This document shows positions 17,955 through 26,553 of a DNA stretch of 64,000 nt, in pieces. The translations under genes were made by a program, and so were the position numbers. The notes below the pieces were generated by a model. That model was not told where the DNA came from. It did not search any database and saw only the letters and a program-made list of their open reading frames with translations. Source of the DNA: Pseudomonadota bacterium (GTDB lineage Bacteria > Pseudomonadota > Gammaproteobacteria > Burkholderiales > Burkholderiaceae); NCBI GenBank assembly GCA_023441105.1, contig JAEZQX010000559.1:26029-90028 (forward strand), read 5' to 3'. Each line of letters starts with the position of its first letter. Positions within the stretch are counted from its first letter, which is position 1.

Positions 17955-19984
17955 TCCAGCAACCGGGCCGCATCGGCAACCTGCGGCTGAAGAACCGCAT
18001 CCTGATGGCGCCGATGGGCACCAACTACAGCACCACCGATGGGTTGTCCACCGAGCGCGACCGCGCTTACTACGCCGAAAGGGCGCGTGGCGGCGTCGCC
18101 ATGATCATGACCGAGGCGATGGTGGTCACCGAGCACGCCCGCCCGCACAAGAACTCGCTCTGCTGCTACCACGACCGCTTCATCCCCGGGCTCGCCAGCA
18201 TCGTCGACGCCATCAAGGCGCATGACTGCCTGGTCTTCGGCCAGTTGAACCATCGCGGCGCGCTGCTGCGCCGCTCGGTGCTGAACATGGAGCCGGTCGG
18301 CCCGTCGCCGTGGCACAACCCGAACACCGGCGACGTCGTCCGGCCTCTGGAAAAGGCCGAGATCGGCGACATCCAGCGGCTGTTCGTCGATGCGGCGCGT
18401 CGCCTCTGGCGCGCCGGCTACGACGGCGTGGAGATCCATGCGGCGAACGGCTACCTCTTCCAACAGTTCTTCAGCCCGCGCATCAACCGACGCGACGACG
18501 AGTACGGCGGGTCGCTCGAGAACCGCATGCGTTTCCTGCTCGAGACGATCGGCCGGCTGAAGTCGGACCTGCCGGACCTGTGCCTGGTGGTGCGGCTGTC
18601 GGGCAGCGAGTTCGCCCACGGCGGCTACACCGGCGAGGAGATCGTTGCCTTGGCGCAAGCCGTCGAGCGTGCCGGCGTGGCAGCCATCGACGTATCCGGC
18701 GGCAGCAACGAAAGCCCGCAGCTGTCCCGCTACTGCATCCAGCCGCCTTCGTTTCCGCCAGGCTGTCTTGCGCCGATCGCCAAGCCGATCAAGGAGGCCG
18801 TGTCCATCCCGGTCTTCGTCGCCGGCCGGATGGTGACGCCGCAGGATGCGGAGGCGGTCCTGGCTTCCGGCAGCGCCGATTTCGTCGCCCTTGGGCGGGC
18901 GCTCTATTGCGATGCGCACTGGATGCGCAAGGCAACCGGCGAGCTCAAGGCGCCGATCCGCGAATGCATCGCCTGCAATGTCTGCTTCGAACGCCTCACG
19001 CTCGAGAAGGATGTGAGCTGCGTGCAGAACCCGATGGTCGGCACCGAGTTCGAGGCGCTGGAGCATGCCGAGCCGCACCTCTTCGCGCCGAAGGTCGCCA
19101 CCCGGTTGCGGGTCCTGGTGCTCGGCGGCGGCGTCGCCGGCGCCGAAGCGGCCCGGATCATCGCCGGACGCGGCCATCATGTCGAGATCTGGGAGCGCGC
19201 CAGCGAGGCCGGGGGCCAGATGCCGCTGGCATGCGCGGCGCCGGACAAGGAGGCGGTCCGGCCGGTCTGGACCTACCGGATGAAGATCCTGCGCGAGCTG
19301 CAGGTGCCGATCCGGCTGGGGGTGGAGGCAACGGCCGAGCGCCTCGAGGCCTATGCGCCCGATTTCGTGGTGGTCGCGACCGGTTCCGCCGTGCGCAATC
19401 CGCCGATCGACGTCTCCCGCCTGGCACCGTCCATTGCCGTGCGCCATGCCTGGGATGTGCTCGCGCAGCCATCCCTGGTCCGAGAGGGCGCCAAGGTCAC
19501 GATCATCGGCGGCGGGATGGTAGGCATCGAGCTCGCGGACCTGCTGAGGACGCGCGACTGCCACGTCAACGTCGTCGAGATGCTCGACATCGTCGCCAAC
19601 GGGATGGCGCGCAACAACCGGATGGAGCTGATCGAGCGCCTGGCGTCCGCCATGTCGCTGTACCGGAACTGCAGGATCCTCGACGTCGAAGCGGAATCCC
19701 TGCACATCCAGGTGAAGGACGAGCCGCCCGCCCACCTGCCGATCGGCGAGGCGCTGATCTTCGCGACCGGGCCGAAGCCGGCGCTGGATGCGGTGGCGGC
19801 GGTCGAAGCCTGCGGCATACCGTACGAGCGGATCGGCGACAGCAGCGCGCCCGGCGACTTCCTTGCGGCGATCCGGGACGGCTGGATGGTCGGACTGGCG
19901 CTGGACAACCGATTGGTGGCCCGCTCGACCGAGCGGCCTGGGACGGCGGACCGTCGGGCGAAGGTGGATGCAAACGATGAATGA
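17948..19984 (+). CDS. NADH:flavin oxidoreductase, 2,4-dienoyl-CoA reductase / trimethylamine dehydrogenase type
   Basis: A 678-residue flavoprotein. Residues 1-330 form an old-yellow-enzyme TIM barrel that binds FMN (KNRILMAPMGTNYS, HAANGYLFQQFFSPRINRRDDEYGGSLENRMRF). A [4Fe-4S] motif follows at C340-x2-C343-x2-C346-x11-C358, close to the spacing of trimethylamine dehydrogenase. Two Rossmann regions complete the protein (LVLGGGVAGAEAARI; VTIIGGGMVGIELADLL) for FAD/ADP and NAD(P)H. Such enzymes reduce alkenes of dienoyl-CoAs or enoates, or demethylate amines. Coupled to PrpD copy 4 by overlap and followed by a Bug receptor 24 bases later, it likely reduces an unsaturated intermediate. Confidence 0.9.
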   Translation: MLIQQPGRIGNLRLKNRILMAPMGTNYSTTDGLSTERDRAYYAERARGGVAMIMTEAMVVTEHARPHKNSLCCYHDRFIPGLASIVDAIKAHDCLVFGQLNHRGALLRRSVLNMEPVGPSPWHNPNTGDVVRPLEKAEIGDIQRLFVDAARRLWRAGYDGVEIHAANGYLFQQFFSPRINRRDDEYGGSLENRMRFLLETIGRLKSDLPDLCLVVRLSGSEFAHGGYTGEEIVALAQAVERAGVAAIDVSGGSNESPQLSRYCIQPPSFPPGCLAPIAKPIKEAVSIPVFVAGRMVTPQDAEAVLASGSADFVALGRALYCDAHWMRKATGELKAPIRECIACNVCFERLTLEKDVSCVQNPMVGTEFEALEHAEPHLFAPKVATRLRVLVLGGGVAGAEAARIIAGRGHHVEIWERASEAGGQMPLACAAPDKEAVRPVWTYRMKILRELQVPIRLGVEATAERLEAYAPDFVVVATGSAVRNPPIDVSRLAPSIAVRHAWDVLAQPSLVREGAKVTIIGGGMVGIELADLLRTRDCHVNVVEMLDIVANGMARNNRMELIERLASAMSLYRNCRILDVEAESLHIQVKDEPPAHLPIGEALIFATGPKPALDAVAAVEACGIPYERIGDSSAPGDFLAAIRDGWMVGLALDNRLVARSTERPGTADRRAKVDANDE

Positions 19985-20008
19985 AGCGATTCAACAGAGG
20001 AGACCAGC

Positions 20009-21022
20009 ATGAAAGACGAAACGAGGCGGCTGAGGAGCATGGTCACGGGCGCAGGCCGGCGCAACATCCTGAAGCTCTTCGGCGCCGGACTTTGCGTGGT
20101 TGCCGCAGCCGGGCCGGTCCAGGCCGACGACTATCCTTCCAAGCCGATCCGCGTGCTGATTCCGTTCCCGGCCGGTGGCAGCTCGGACATCGTCACCCGG
20201 CTGGTGACCAAGAAGATGGGCGAGCAGACCGGTTGGAACTTCGTGCCGGAGAACAAGCCCGGCGCAGGCGGCAACCTGACCTTCGAGATCGCCTCGCAGG
20301 CGGAACCGGACGGCTACACCGTCCTCTTCAGCACCCCCGGCATCGTCATCAATCCCCACCTGTACCGCCGGGTGCCGTACCAATGGGATGATTTCGTGCC
20401 GGTGGGTCTGATCGGCGAGGCGCCGCTAGTGCTGATGGTGAATCCCAAGCTGCCGATCAAGTCGATCGCGGACCTGCAGGCGTTGACACGCCAGAAGCCG
20501 CAGAGCATCAAGTTCGCCAGCTCCGGGAACGGCAGCTCGTCGCACCTCGCGATGGATGTGTTGCGCACCATGGGAGATGTCAGCTACCTGCACATCCCGT
20601 ACCGCGGCGGCGCTCCGGCCATGATCGACAGCATCTCCGGCGTGGTCGACATGACCATGCTGCCGATCTCCGAGAGCCTGCCCAACATCCGGGCGGGCAG
20701 GCTGCTGGCGTTGGGACAAACCGGCTCCAGCCGATCGCCGATCGCACCGGAGATTCCGACCATCGAGGAAGGCGGCGTCAAGGACTATTCGGTCACCACC
20801 TGGTACGTGGTGCTGGCGCCGAAGAAGACGCCGCCGGCGGTCGTGAAGACTTTTCATGCGGCGCTCGAGACGGCGTTGAAGGATGCCGGCCTGCAGAAGG
20901 AGCTCGAGCAGGCCGGCGTCCAGGTCATCAATGGGGGACCGAAGGAGGCAGCGGCCTTCATGAAGAAGCAATACGGCCAGTGGGAGAAGGCCATCGCGGC
21001 TTCGGGAACGAAGCTCGAATGA
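20009..21022 (+). CDS. TTT (Bug/TctC family) substrate-binding receptor
   Basis: A 337-residue receptor with ATG at 20009 after a GAGGAGACCAGC site. The N-terminus (TGAGRRNILKLFGAGLCVV) has an Arg-Arg pair before a hydrophobic core, so Tat export is possible, although the motif is incomplete. The fingerprint is IRVLIPFPAGGSSDIVTRL, then PENKPGAGGNLTFEIASQAEPDGY and HIPYRGGAPAMIDSISG. It closes the metabolic run and is followed by an IclR regulator on the same strand. Confidence 0.92.
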   Translation: MKDETRRLRSMVTGAGRRNILKLFGAGLCVVAAAGPVQADDYPSKPIRVLIPFPAGGSSDIVTRLVTKKMGEQTGWNFVPENKPGAGGNLTFEIASQAEPDGYTVLFSTPGIVINPHLYRRVPYQWDDFVPVGLIGEAPLVLMVNPKLPIKSIADLQALTRQKPQSIKFASSGNGSSSHLAMDVLRTMGDVSYLHIPYRGGAPAMIDSISGVVDMTMLPISESLPNIRAGRLLALGQTGSSRSPIAPEIPTIEEGGVKDYSVTTWYVVLAPKKTPPAVVKTFHAALETALKDAGLQKELEQAGVQVINGGPKEAAAFMKKQYGQWEKAIAASGTKLE

Positions 21023-21140
21023 CGTAGCCGGATCCGCGGCGACCGGCGTCATGCTTCTGGATGTAGAGCCCGTTCTGCAACCGCAACGGCAGGGTGCCGA
21101 TGAAGCTTTGCCGCCAGGCTTCTGTAGAATCGCCCGCGAC

Positions 21141-21890
21141 ATGGCAACCGGGAAACGCGTCAAGGCAGCCGATCGCACGCTCGACCTGTTCGAGGCGTTT
21201 CGCGCTGCCGGCCGGCCGATGAACCTGTCGGAGCTGGCCAATGCCATGGGCATGCCGGTCAGCAGTTGCCACGTCCTGGTGGCGACGCTGATCTCCCGCG
21301 GCTACTTGTGCCCGGTGGGCACCCAGCGCGCCTACTATCCGACCCGGGTCCTGTTCGACCTCGCGCGCGACCTGCTGGCGCGCGATCCGATTCTCGGCAA
21401 GGTGTCTTCCCTGCTCGAAGGCTTGCGCGACAAGAGCGGCGAGACCGTGGTGCTGGCCAAGCGCCTGGGCAAGCATGCCTTCTATGTCGACGTGCTCGAG
21501 TCGCCGAAGACCATCCGCTTCAGCTCCGAGGCCAGCGTCCTGAGGTCGCTGCATTCGAGTGCGCTGGGCAAGGCGCTGCTCGGGCGGCTGCCGCTGCCGG
21601 AAAGGACGCAGATGATCGAATCGCTCGAGCTCGAGCGCGTGACGGCCAATACCATCTCGAGCCCGCGCAAGCTGCTGGCCGATGTTGCCGCCGGCGAAGA
21701 GCGCGGCTGGCACATGACGCGCGGCGAAAGCGTCGACGACGTGGCGGCGGTGGCGCGTGCAGTCCAGTTGGGCGGCGAGGACTATGCGGTCGCCATCGCC
21801 GGGCCGCTGCAGCGCATGGAGCCGATGATGGAGCGCCACGCCAGGCTGCTTTCCGCGGCCTGTGCCCGGATGGCCGAGGCCGCCACCTGA
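21141..21890 (+). CDS. IclR family transcriptional regulator
   Basis: A 249-residue IclR protein. The winged helix is at residues 8-70 (AADRTLDLFEAFRAAGRPMNLSELANAMGMPVSSCHVLVATLISRGYL), then the effector domain with RFSSEASVLRSLHSSALGKALLG and AGEERGWHMTRGESVDDVAAVARAV. The ATG at 21141 gives the usual length; a longer frame from 21051 adds 30 residues of no family character. It is 118 bases after the receptor and may control the 8521-21022 run or the oppositely oriented SDR operon. Confidence 0.92.
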   Translation: MATGKRVKAADRTLDLFEAFRAAGRPMNLSELANAMGMPVSSCHVLVATLISRGYLCPVGTQRAYYPTRVLFDLARDLLARDPILGKVSSLLEGLRDKSGETVVLAKRLGKHAFYVDVLESPKTIRFSSEASVLRSLHSSALGKALLGRLPLPERTQMIESLELERVTANTISSPRKLLADVAAGEERGWHMTRGESVDDVAAVARAVQLGGEDYAVAIAGPLQRMEPMMERHARLLSAACARMAEAAT

Positions 21891-21904
21891 CGCGCCATCG
21901 ATAG

Positions 21905-21942
21905 TCGGCCGAGGCCGAGGCCGAGGCCGGGCCGGGCCCGGT
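21905..21942. repeat. short CCGAGG tandem repeat and GC-rich dyad between convergent genes
   Basis: Between the convergent IclR and SDR genes lie about four copies of a six-base GGCCGA unit (from 21907), then GGGCCGGGCCCGG, which can fold on itself. It may act as a weak two-way terminator, but there is no T-tract. Confidence 0.35.
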
Positions 21943-22694
21943 CAGTTGGAGTACCGTCCTCCGGTCACGTGGATCAGCTCGCCGGTGATGAAGCCGGCTC
22001 GCTCGGATGCCAGGAACAGCACCGTATCGGCGATGTCGCGTGGCACGCCGAGCCGCGGCAACGGCGTCGCCTTGAGCCACTTCTCCTTGATCGCTTCATA
22101 GGCCGGCAGGCTGCGCATCAGCTCGGTGTCGATGAAGCCGGGTGCGATGGCATTGACGGTGATGTTGAACTTGCCGTCCTCGTACGAAAGCGCCTTGGTG
22201 AAGCCGACCAGTCCGGCCTTGGCCGCCGAATAGTTCGCCTGGCCGGGATTGCCCAGATGGGCGCGCGACGAGATGTTGATGATGCGGCCCCACTGCTGCT
22301 TCATCATGTGCGGCAGGGCGGCCTTGCTGCAGAGATAGGCCCCCTTGAGCACCACCGAAACCACCAGGTCCCAGTCGCTTTCCGGCATCTTGGTGACGTA
22401 TGCGTCCTTGGGAAAGCCGGCGTTGTTCACCAGCACATGGATCGAGCCGAAGCGCTCGACCGTCTCGGCCATCAGGCGCTCCACGTCGTCGCTGCGCGTG
22501 ACGTCGGCGACGACGCCGTGCACCTCGTGGCCTTCCGACTGCAGGGCGCGAACGGTGGCAGCGGTGGTGTCGGCATTGATGTCGGTCACCACGACCCGCG
22601 CGCCTTCTTCCGCGAGCGCCCGCGCCGTCTCGGCGCCGATGCCGCGTCCGGAGCCGGTCACGATGGCGACCTTGTTCTCGAGTCCGAGTTTCAT
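21942..22694 (-). CDS. short-chain dehydrogenase/reductase (FabG-like 3-hydroxyacyl dehydrogenase)
   Basis: A 250-residue classical SDR. The NAD(P) site is VTGSGRGIGAETARAL, the structural motif LVNNAG, and the catalytic set Asn, Ser (INISSRAHLG), Tyr-x3-Lys (YSAAKAG) is complete. The C-terminus FITGELIHVTGGRYSN is FabG-like. In this operon it would oxidise the hydroxyacyl-CoA made by the MaoC hydratase. It is the last gene of the minus-strand set from 26421, with an 88-base gap after the Bug receptor gene. Confidence 0.93.
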   Translation of the reverse strand: MKLGLENKVAIVTGSGRGIGAETARALAEEGARVVVTDINADTTAATVRALQSEGHEVHGVVADVTRSDDVERLMAETVERFGSIHVLVNNAGFPKDAYVTKMPESDWDLVVSVVLKGAYLCSKAALPHMMKQQWGRIINISSRAHLGNPGQANYSAAKAGLVGFTKALSYEDGKFNITVNAIAPGFIDTELMRSLPAYEAIKEKWLKATPLPRLGVPRDIADTVLFLASERAGFITGELIHVTGGRYSN

Positions 22695-22782
22695 GCTTGA
22701 TCCTGTCGTTGTTGCTGTCGCTGCGGCGCGCTCGCCGCCGAGGTCGGGCGGTCGCCGACGCGTGTTCCCATCGGTGCCGGCA

Positions 22783-23862
22783 CTAGTTGCCGGCGATGTT
22801 GGCCTTCTTCACGACGTCGCGCCACTTGCCGATCTCGCTTTCGAGGAACGAACCGAGCTGCGCAGCGCTGGCGGGCGCCACGTCGACGCCCACCTCCGCC
22901 AGCCGGGCGACGACCTGTGGATCGCGCAAAATGACGCCGAGCTCGCGGTTGAGGCGCTCGATGGCGCTGGCAGGCGTGCGGGCCGGCGCGAACAGGGCGA
23001 ACCAGGCCGATACGTCGTAGCCGGGCACGGTATCCGCGACCAGGGCCAGGCCGGGGAACGCGTCCGAGCGCTTCGAGCCGGTCAATGCCAGGGCGCGTAC
23101 CTTGCCGGACTTGATGTGCGGCGCCGCCGAGACGGCCGGCTCGATCATGGCGTCGACCTGGCCGCCGATCAGGTCGACGAATGCCGGGCCGCTTCCCTTG
23201 TACGGCACGTGCAGCATGCTGACGCCCGCCATCTCGGCAAGCAGCACGGAAGCAAGGTGCTGCGACCCGCCGTTGCCGCCGGTGGCGTAGGTGATCTGGC
23301 CGGGCTTCTGCTTTGCCAGGGCGAGGAAGTCGGCGACCGACTGCGCCTTGAGCGACGGATTGACGAGCAGCGCGAACGGCGTCGAGCCGATGTATCCGAC
23401 CGGCGCGAAGTCACGCAACGGATCCCATGGCAGCTTGGGGTTGACGACCGGATTGATGGCGATGCTGCCGATGGTGCCGAGCCCGATGGTGTGACCGTCG
23501 GGTTCGGCGCGTGCGAGCAGTTCGAGGCCGATCGCGCCGGTGGCGCCGGGGCGGTTGTCGACGACGACGTTCTGGCCCAATGCGGCGCCCAAACGTTCCG
23601 CGAGCGTCCGCGCCACGATGTCGGTGGAGCCCGAGGGCGGAAACGGGACGATCATGCGCAACGGCCGGTCGGGGTAGCCCTGTGCCCACGCCGCCGGGAC
23701 CATCATCGTGCCGCCCGCCACCGCCATGGCCTGCAGGAGGCGCCGGCGAGTGGTGGCAACGACCTGGGCTGCTGCGGCTGCTTGTCCGGGTGCGCCGGCC
23801 TCGGCTGCCGGGCCTGCGCCGCTGCCGGATCGTGACCTGTTCGCTTGCGCGTGCTTAATCAT
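22783..23862 (-). CDS. TTT (Bug/TctC family) receptor with Tat-like signal
   Basis: A 359-residue receptor with an unusually long N-terminus. An Ala/Gly-rich stretch precedes TTRRRLLQAMAVAGGTMMVPAAWA, a twin-arginine-type signal. The fingerprint is LRMIVPFPPSGSTDIVART, then VVVDNRPGATGAIGLELLARAEPDGH and HVPYKGSGPAFVDLIGGQ. The ATG overlaps the stop of the citryl-CoA-lyase-like gene (ATGATTAA), so it is translationally coupled to that enzyme. A later start near residue 45 would remove the Ala-rich part without losing the signal. Confidence 0.9.
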   Translation of the reverse strand: MIKHAQANRSRSGSGAGPAAEAGAPGQAAAAAQVVATTRRRLLQAMAVAGGTMMVPAAWAQGYPDRPLRMIVPFPPSGSTDIVARTLAERLGAALGQNVVVDNRPGATGAIGLELLARAEPDGHTIGLGTIGSIAINPVVNPKLPWDPLRDFAPVGYIGSTPFALLVNPSLKAQSVADFLALAKQKPGQITYATGGNGGSQHLASVLLAEMAGVSMLHVPYKGSGPAFVDLIGGQVDAMIEPAVSAAPHIKSGKVRALALTGSKRSDAFPGLALVADTVPGYDVSAWFALFAPARTPASAIERLNRELGVILRDPQVVARLAEVGVDVAPASAAQLGSFLESEIGKWRDVVKKANIAGN

Positions 23863-24649
23863 CGTTCTTCTCGTAGGGGATGTTCCGGGCCGTCAGGTCC
23901 CAGATGAAGCGGGCCGACGGATCCTGCTGCTCTTCGTGGATGTGACCCACCAGTCCGGCGCAGCGGCTCACCACCGCCAGCCCGCGCATGATCCGCGGGG
24001 GGATGCCGATCTCCCCGAGTACCGCCGCCACGGCACCGGTCACGTTGATCGTCAGGTGCCGGCCGTACGCCCGGTCGACGGCAGTCGCCAGCGTTTGCAG
24101 CGCCCGGATGTGGCGGCCGTCCGCCCCTTCACTCGTTGCGATCTCGAACAGCTTGGGCGAGCGCGGATCGTCGGGCTTGTGGAAGGGATGGCCGAAACCC
24201 GGCATCGGCTTCTTCTGGGCGGCATGCGCCTCGGCGATCGTCCTTGCGCGCGACTCGACCCCTTCCTCGGCCTGGAGCAACTCCTCGATCAGCACCGAGG
24301 CGCCCTCCATGGTGCCGATGAAGGTGCCGCCGACACCCAGCAGGCCGGCGGCGACGGCGGACTGCATCGCCTCGGGAACCGAGTCGTAGATCAGCCGGGA
24401 CACGATCGAGCTTGGCGTGAAGCCGTGCTCCATCAGCGTGACCAGCACGGCATCGAGCACCCGTGTCTGCAGCCGGGTGGGCTGCTTGCCCATCAGCTGG
24501 AAGAACATCATTTCGGTGAAGCTGACCTTGCCGATCAGGTCCTCCACCAGGTTGCGGTCGCGCACGAAGATGCTGTCGGCGGTGTGGCGCGCGATCCGGG
24601 TCCTGGGCCCCTTGCTCATTTCGCGCTGGCTCATGTCACGCTTGCTCAT
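23855..24649 (-). CDS. citryl-CoA lyase-like protein (citrate synthase superfamily)
   Basis: A 264-residue, short member of the citrate-synthase superfamily, the length of stand-alone citryl-CoA lyases. Family residues are seen in LMGKQPTRLQTRVLDAVLVTLMEHGF (His), KKPMPGFGHPFHKPDDPRS (His in the PGFGHP turn), GRHLTINVTGAVAAVLGEIGIPP and ARFIWDLTARNIPYEK. It probably cleaves or forms a citryl-CoA-like thioester to acetyl-CoA and an oxo-acid, supplying the carbon-carbon step of this acyl-CoA operon. The start lies 2 bases after the MaoC stop; the operon also contains ACAD and SDR genes. Confidence 0.85.
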   Translation of the reverse strand: MSKRDMSQREMSKGPRTRIARHTADSIFVRDRNLVEDLIGKVSFTEMMFFQLMGKQPTRLQTRVLDAVLVTLMEHGFTPSSIVSRLIYDSVPEAMQSAVAAGLLGVGGTFIGTMEGASVLIEELLQAEEGVESRARTIAEAHAAQKKPMPGFGHPFHKPDDPRSPKLFEIATSEGADGRHIRALQTLATAVDRAYGRHLTINVTGAVAAVLGEIGIPPRIMRGLAVVSRCAGLVGHIHEEQQDPSARFIWDLTARNIPYEKNDD

Positions 24650-24650
24650 C

Positions 24651-25151
24651 TCAGCTATCCCCGGCGCCGGCCGTCTTGAGCACCAGCTGCCAGGTGCTTT
24701 CCATCACTTCCTCGTCGCGCTGGTTGACGGCGACGCGGGACAAGGTCACCGTGCCGCGGCCCGGCTTCCTGCCGGGCTGCTTGTCCTCGACCCGCATCCG
24801 CACATGGATGGTGTCGCCGATGCGGCAGGGGCGACGGAAGCGGCAATGCAGATCGGCCAGGCCGATGATGGACGACTCCATGAACTTCATCAGCGGCAGG
24901 CGCGTACACAGGCCCGAGCTGATCGCCAGGACCAGCAGGCCATGGGCGATCCTGCCGCCGTGCGAGGTCGACCCGGCGAACTCGGCGTCGGTGTGCAGGG
25001 CGTTGTAGTCGGCCGAGAGGCCGGCGAAGTTGACCACGTCGGCTTCGGTCACCGTGCGGGCGGACGTGACGAAGGTGTCGCCGACGGCAAGGTCGTCATA
25101 GGTGACGACGTAGCCATCGAGGCGCGTCAGCAAGCGGTCGTTCGTATCCAT
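24651..25151 (-). CDS. MaoC family dehydratase (hot-dog fold), active-site intact
   Basis: A 166-residue hot-dog protein of the MaoC/(R)-specific enoyl-CoA hydratase type. The catalytic Asp and His are in LSADYNALHTDAEFA, and GGRIAHGLLVLAISSGL is the hydratase-2 motif. It hydrates an enoyl-CoA (or dehydrates the reverse). It follows the acyl-CoA dehydrogenase in the same operon, which would produce its enoyl-CoA substrate. Confidence 0.9.
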   Translation of the reverse strand: MDTNDRLLTRLDGYVVTYDDLAVGDTFVTSARTVTEADVVNFAGLSADYNALHTDAEFAGSTSHGGRIAHGLLVLAISSGLCTRLPLMKFMESSIIGLADLHCRFRRPCRIGDTIHVRMRVEDKQPGRKPGRGTVTLSRVAVNQRDEEVMESTWQLVLKTAGAGDS

Positions 25152-25233
25152 GGCATCCTTCTCGAGTCGTTTTCCTGGCGGGCGCTGCCCGTTGACTGTG
25201 TCCTGTCCTGTAGCGCGCGACGCACCTGGAGGA

Positions 25234-26421
25234 TCAGCCGCCGGCAGCGCCGAATGCGGAGATGCCCAGGAGCTCCCGGCCGATGATGAGGGTCTGGATC
25301 TCGGTGGTGCCTTCCGGGATTACCGCCCCGCGGCTGTCCCGGTAGATCCGTTCGATGGGATAGCCCTCGCTGTAACCCATGCCGCCATGCACCTGCAGCG
25401 CCAGGTCGGCCACCTCGTGCGCCGCCTGCGCACTGTACAGCTTGGCGATGGAGCATTCCAGCCGGCCTGGATGGCCGCGATCCAGGGTGCGCGCCGCGCG
25501 GCGGACCAGCTGCCGGGCGGCGTCGGTGCGCACCCGCATGTCGACGATCATCTTCTGGATCAGCTGGAAGGAGCCGATGGGCGCGCCGAACTGGCGCCGG
25601 GTCCGGGCGTAGTCGAGCGACAGGTCGAGGGCTGCCTGGGCGGCTCCCACCGCGCCGGCGGCAACGCTCAGGCGTCCGAAGCTCAGTGCCAGCAGGATGT
25701 TCTTCAGGCCCTGGCCGACTTCGCCGAGCACGTTGTCCGCGGGAACCCGCGCATCGACGAAGGACAGCTCCGACGTCACCGTCGACCTGAGCACCATGGT
25801 CTTCACCCGGCGCTTCTCGAACTGCGTCTGCGCGCTGTCGACGATGAGGGCGGTGATGCCGTGCGGACCGCCCTCGGATGCCGGTGGGACCCGGGCCATC
25901 AGGATGCCGAACTCCGAGATGGCGCCGTTGGTGATCCAGAGCTTGTTGCCGTTGACGATGTACTCGCCCCCCTGGCGCACCGCCCGCGTCTGCAGTCCGG
26001 CCACGTTCGAGCCGTGATCGGGCTCGGTGATGCCGACCCAGACGCGCAGCCGCCCTTGCAGCAGCGGCGCCAGGTAGCGCTCCTTCTGGGCGGGCGTACC
26101 CAGCCGGGCCAGCAGCAGCGCCGCCATGTTCATGGTGTTGAGGATGGAGCGCAGGCTGTGCCAGCAGTAGCCGGCTTCCTCCATCAGCAGGGCATAGTCC
26201 ATGTGGGACATGCCGTAGCCGCCTTGCTCCTCCCCGAGGAAGCCGCCGATGTAGCCGAACTGCGCGAGACGGGCCGGCAGCGTCCAGTCGAACTCCTCGC
26301 GCTGCTCGAACGACCCGACCGTTGGCGCGACCTCGCGCGCCATGAAGCTTGCCACCGTCTCGCGCAACAGGTGCTCGCTGTCGTTCAGGTCGTCGTCTCG
26401 TTCGATCGCTCTCATCGGCAT
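25234..26421 (-). CDS. acyl-CoA dehydrogenase, glutaryl-CoA dehydrogenase-like
   Basis: A 395-residue flavin-dependent acyl-CoA dehydrogenase. Marks include WVGITEPDHGSNVAGLQTRAV, the FAD/substrate region LWITNGAISEFGILMAR, QVHGGMGYSEGYPIERIYRD and, near the end, PEGTTEIQTLIIGRELLG with the catalytic Glu placed as in the glutaryl-CoA dehydrogenase branch. It desaturates an acyl-CoA and passes electrons to ETF. First gene of the minus operon; divergent from the CoA-transferase at 26554, which would supply the acyl-CoA. Confidence 0.92.
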   Translation of the reverse strand: MPMRAIERDDDLNDSEHLLRETVASFMAREVAPTVGSFEQREEFDWTLPARLAQFGYIGGFLGEEQGGYGMSHMDYALLMEEAGYCWHSLRSILNTMNMAALLLARLGTPAQKERYLAPLLQGRLRVWVGITEPDHGSNVAGLQTRAVRQGGEYIVNGNKLWITNGAISEFGILMARVPPASEGGPHGITALIVDSAQTQFEKRRVKTMVLRSTVTSELSFVDARVPADNVLGEVGQGLKNILLALSFGRLSVAAGAVGAAQAALDLSLDYARTRRQFGAPIGSFQLIQKMIVDMRVRTDAARQLVRRAARTLDRGHPGRLECSIAKLYSAQAAHEVADLALQVHGGMGYSEGYPIERIYRDSRGAVIPEGTTEIQTLIIGRELLGISAFGAAGG

Positions 26422-26512
26422 CCCGGCTTTCTCGCATCATCCCGCGTCGTGTCGACCGGCATCCGATGCGGCATGCACGAGCTTGCGGGAAGGCGGAAAT
26501 AAATTCAGAATA

Positions 26513-26527
26513 GAAAAACCGATTTTC
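26513..26527. promoter_or_regulatory. inverted repeat in AT-rich divergent region, candidate operator
   Basis: GAAAA-ACCGA-TTTTC is a perfect dyad in an AT-rich patch (26496-26528) between the divergent ACAD and CoA-transferase genes, otherwise very GC-rich. TTGCGG (26483) and CAGAAT (17 bases later) could form a plus-strand promoter just before it. An IclR-type regulator is a reasonable binder. Confidence 0.35.
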
Positions 26528-26553
26528 CAGCAGAGAAACAGGCAAGTCAAACG

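Noticed and set aside
17750..19735. 661-residue antisense open frame over the Fe-S flavoprotein
   Set aside because: No motifs; the plus-strand gene has FMN, Fe-S and Rossmann signatures.
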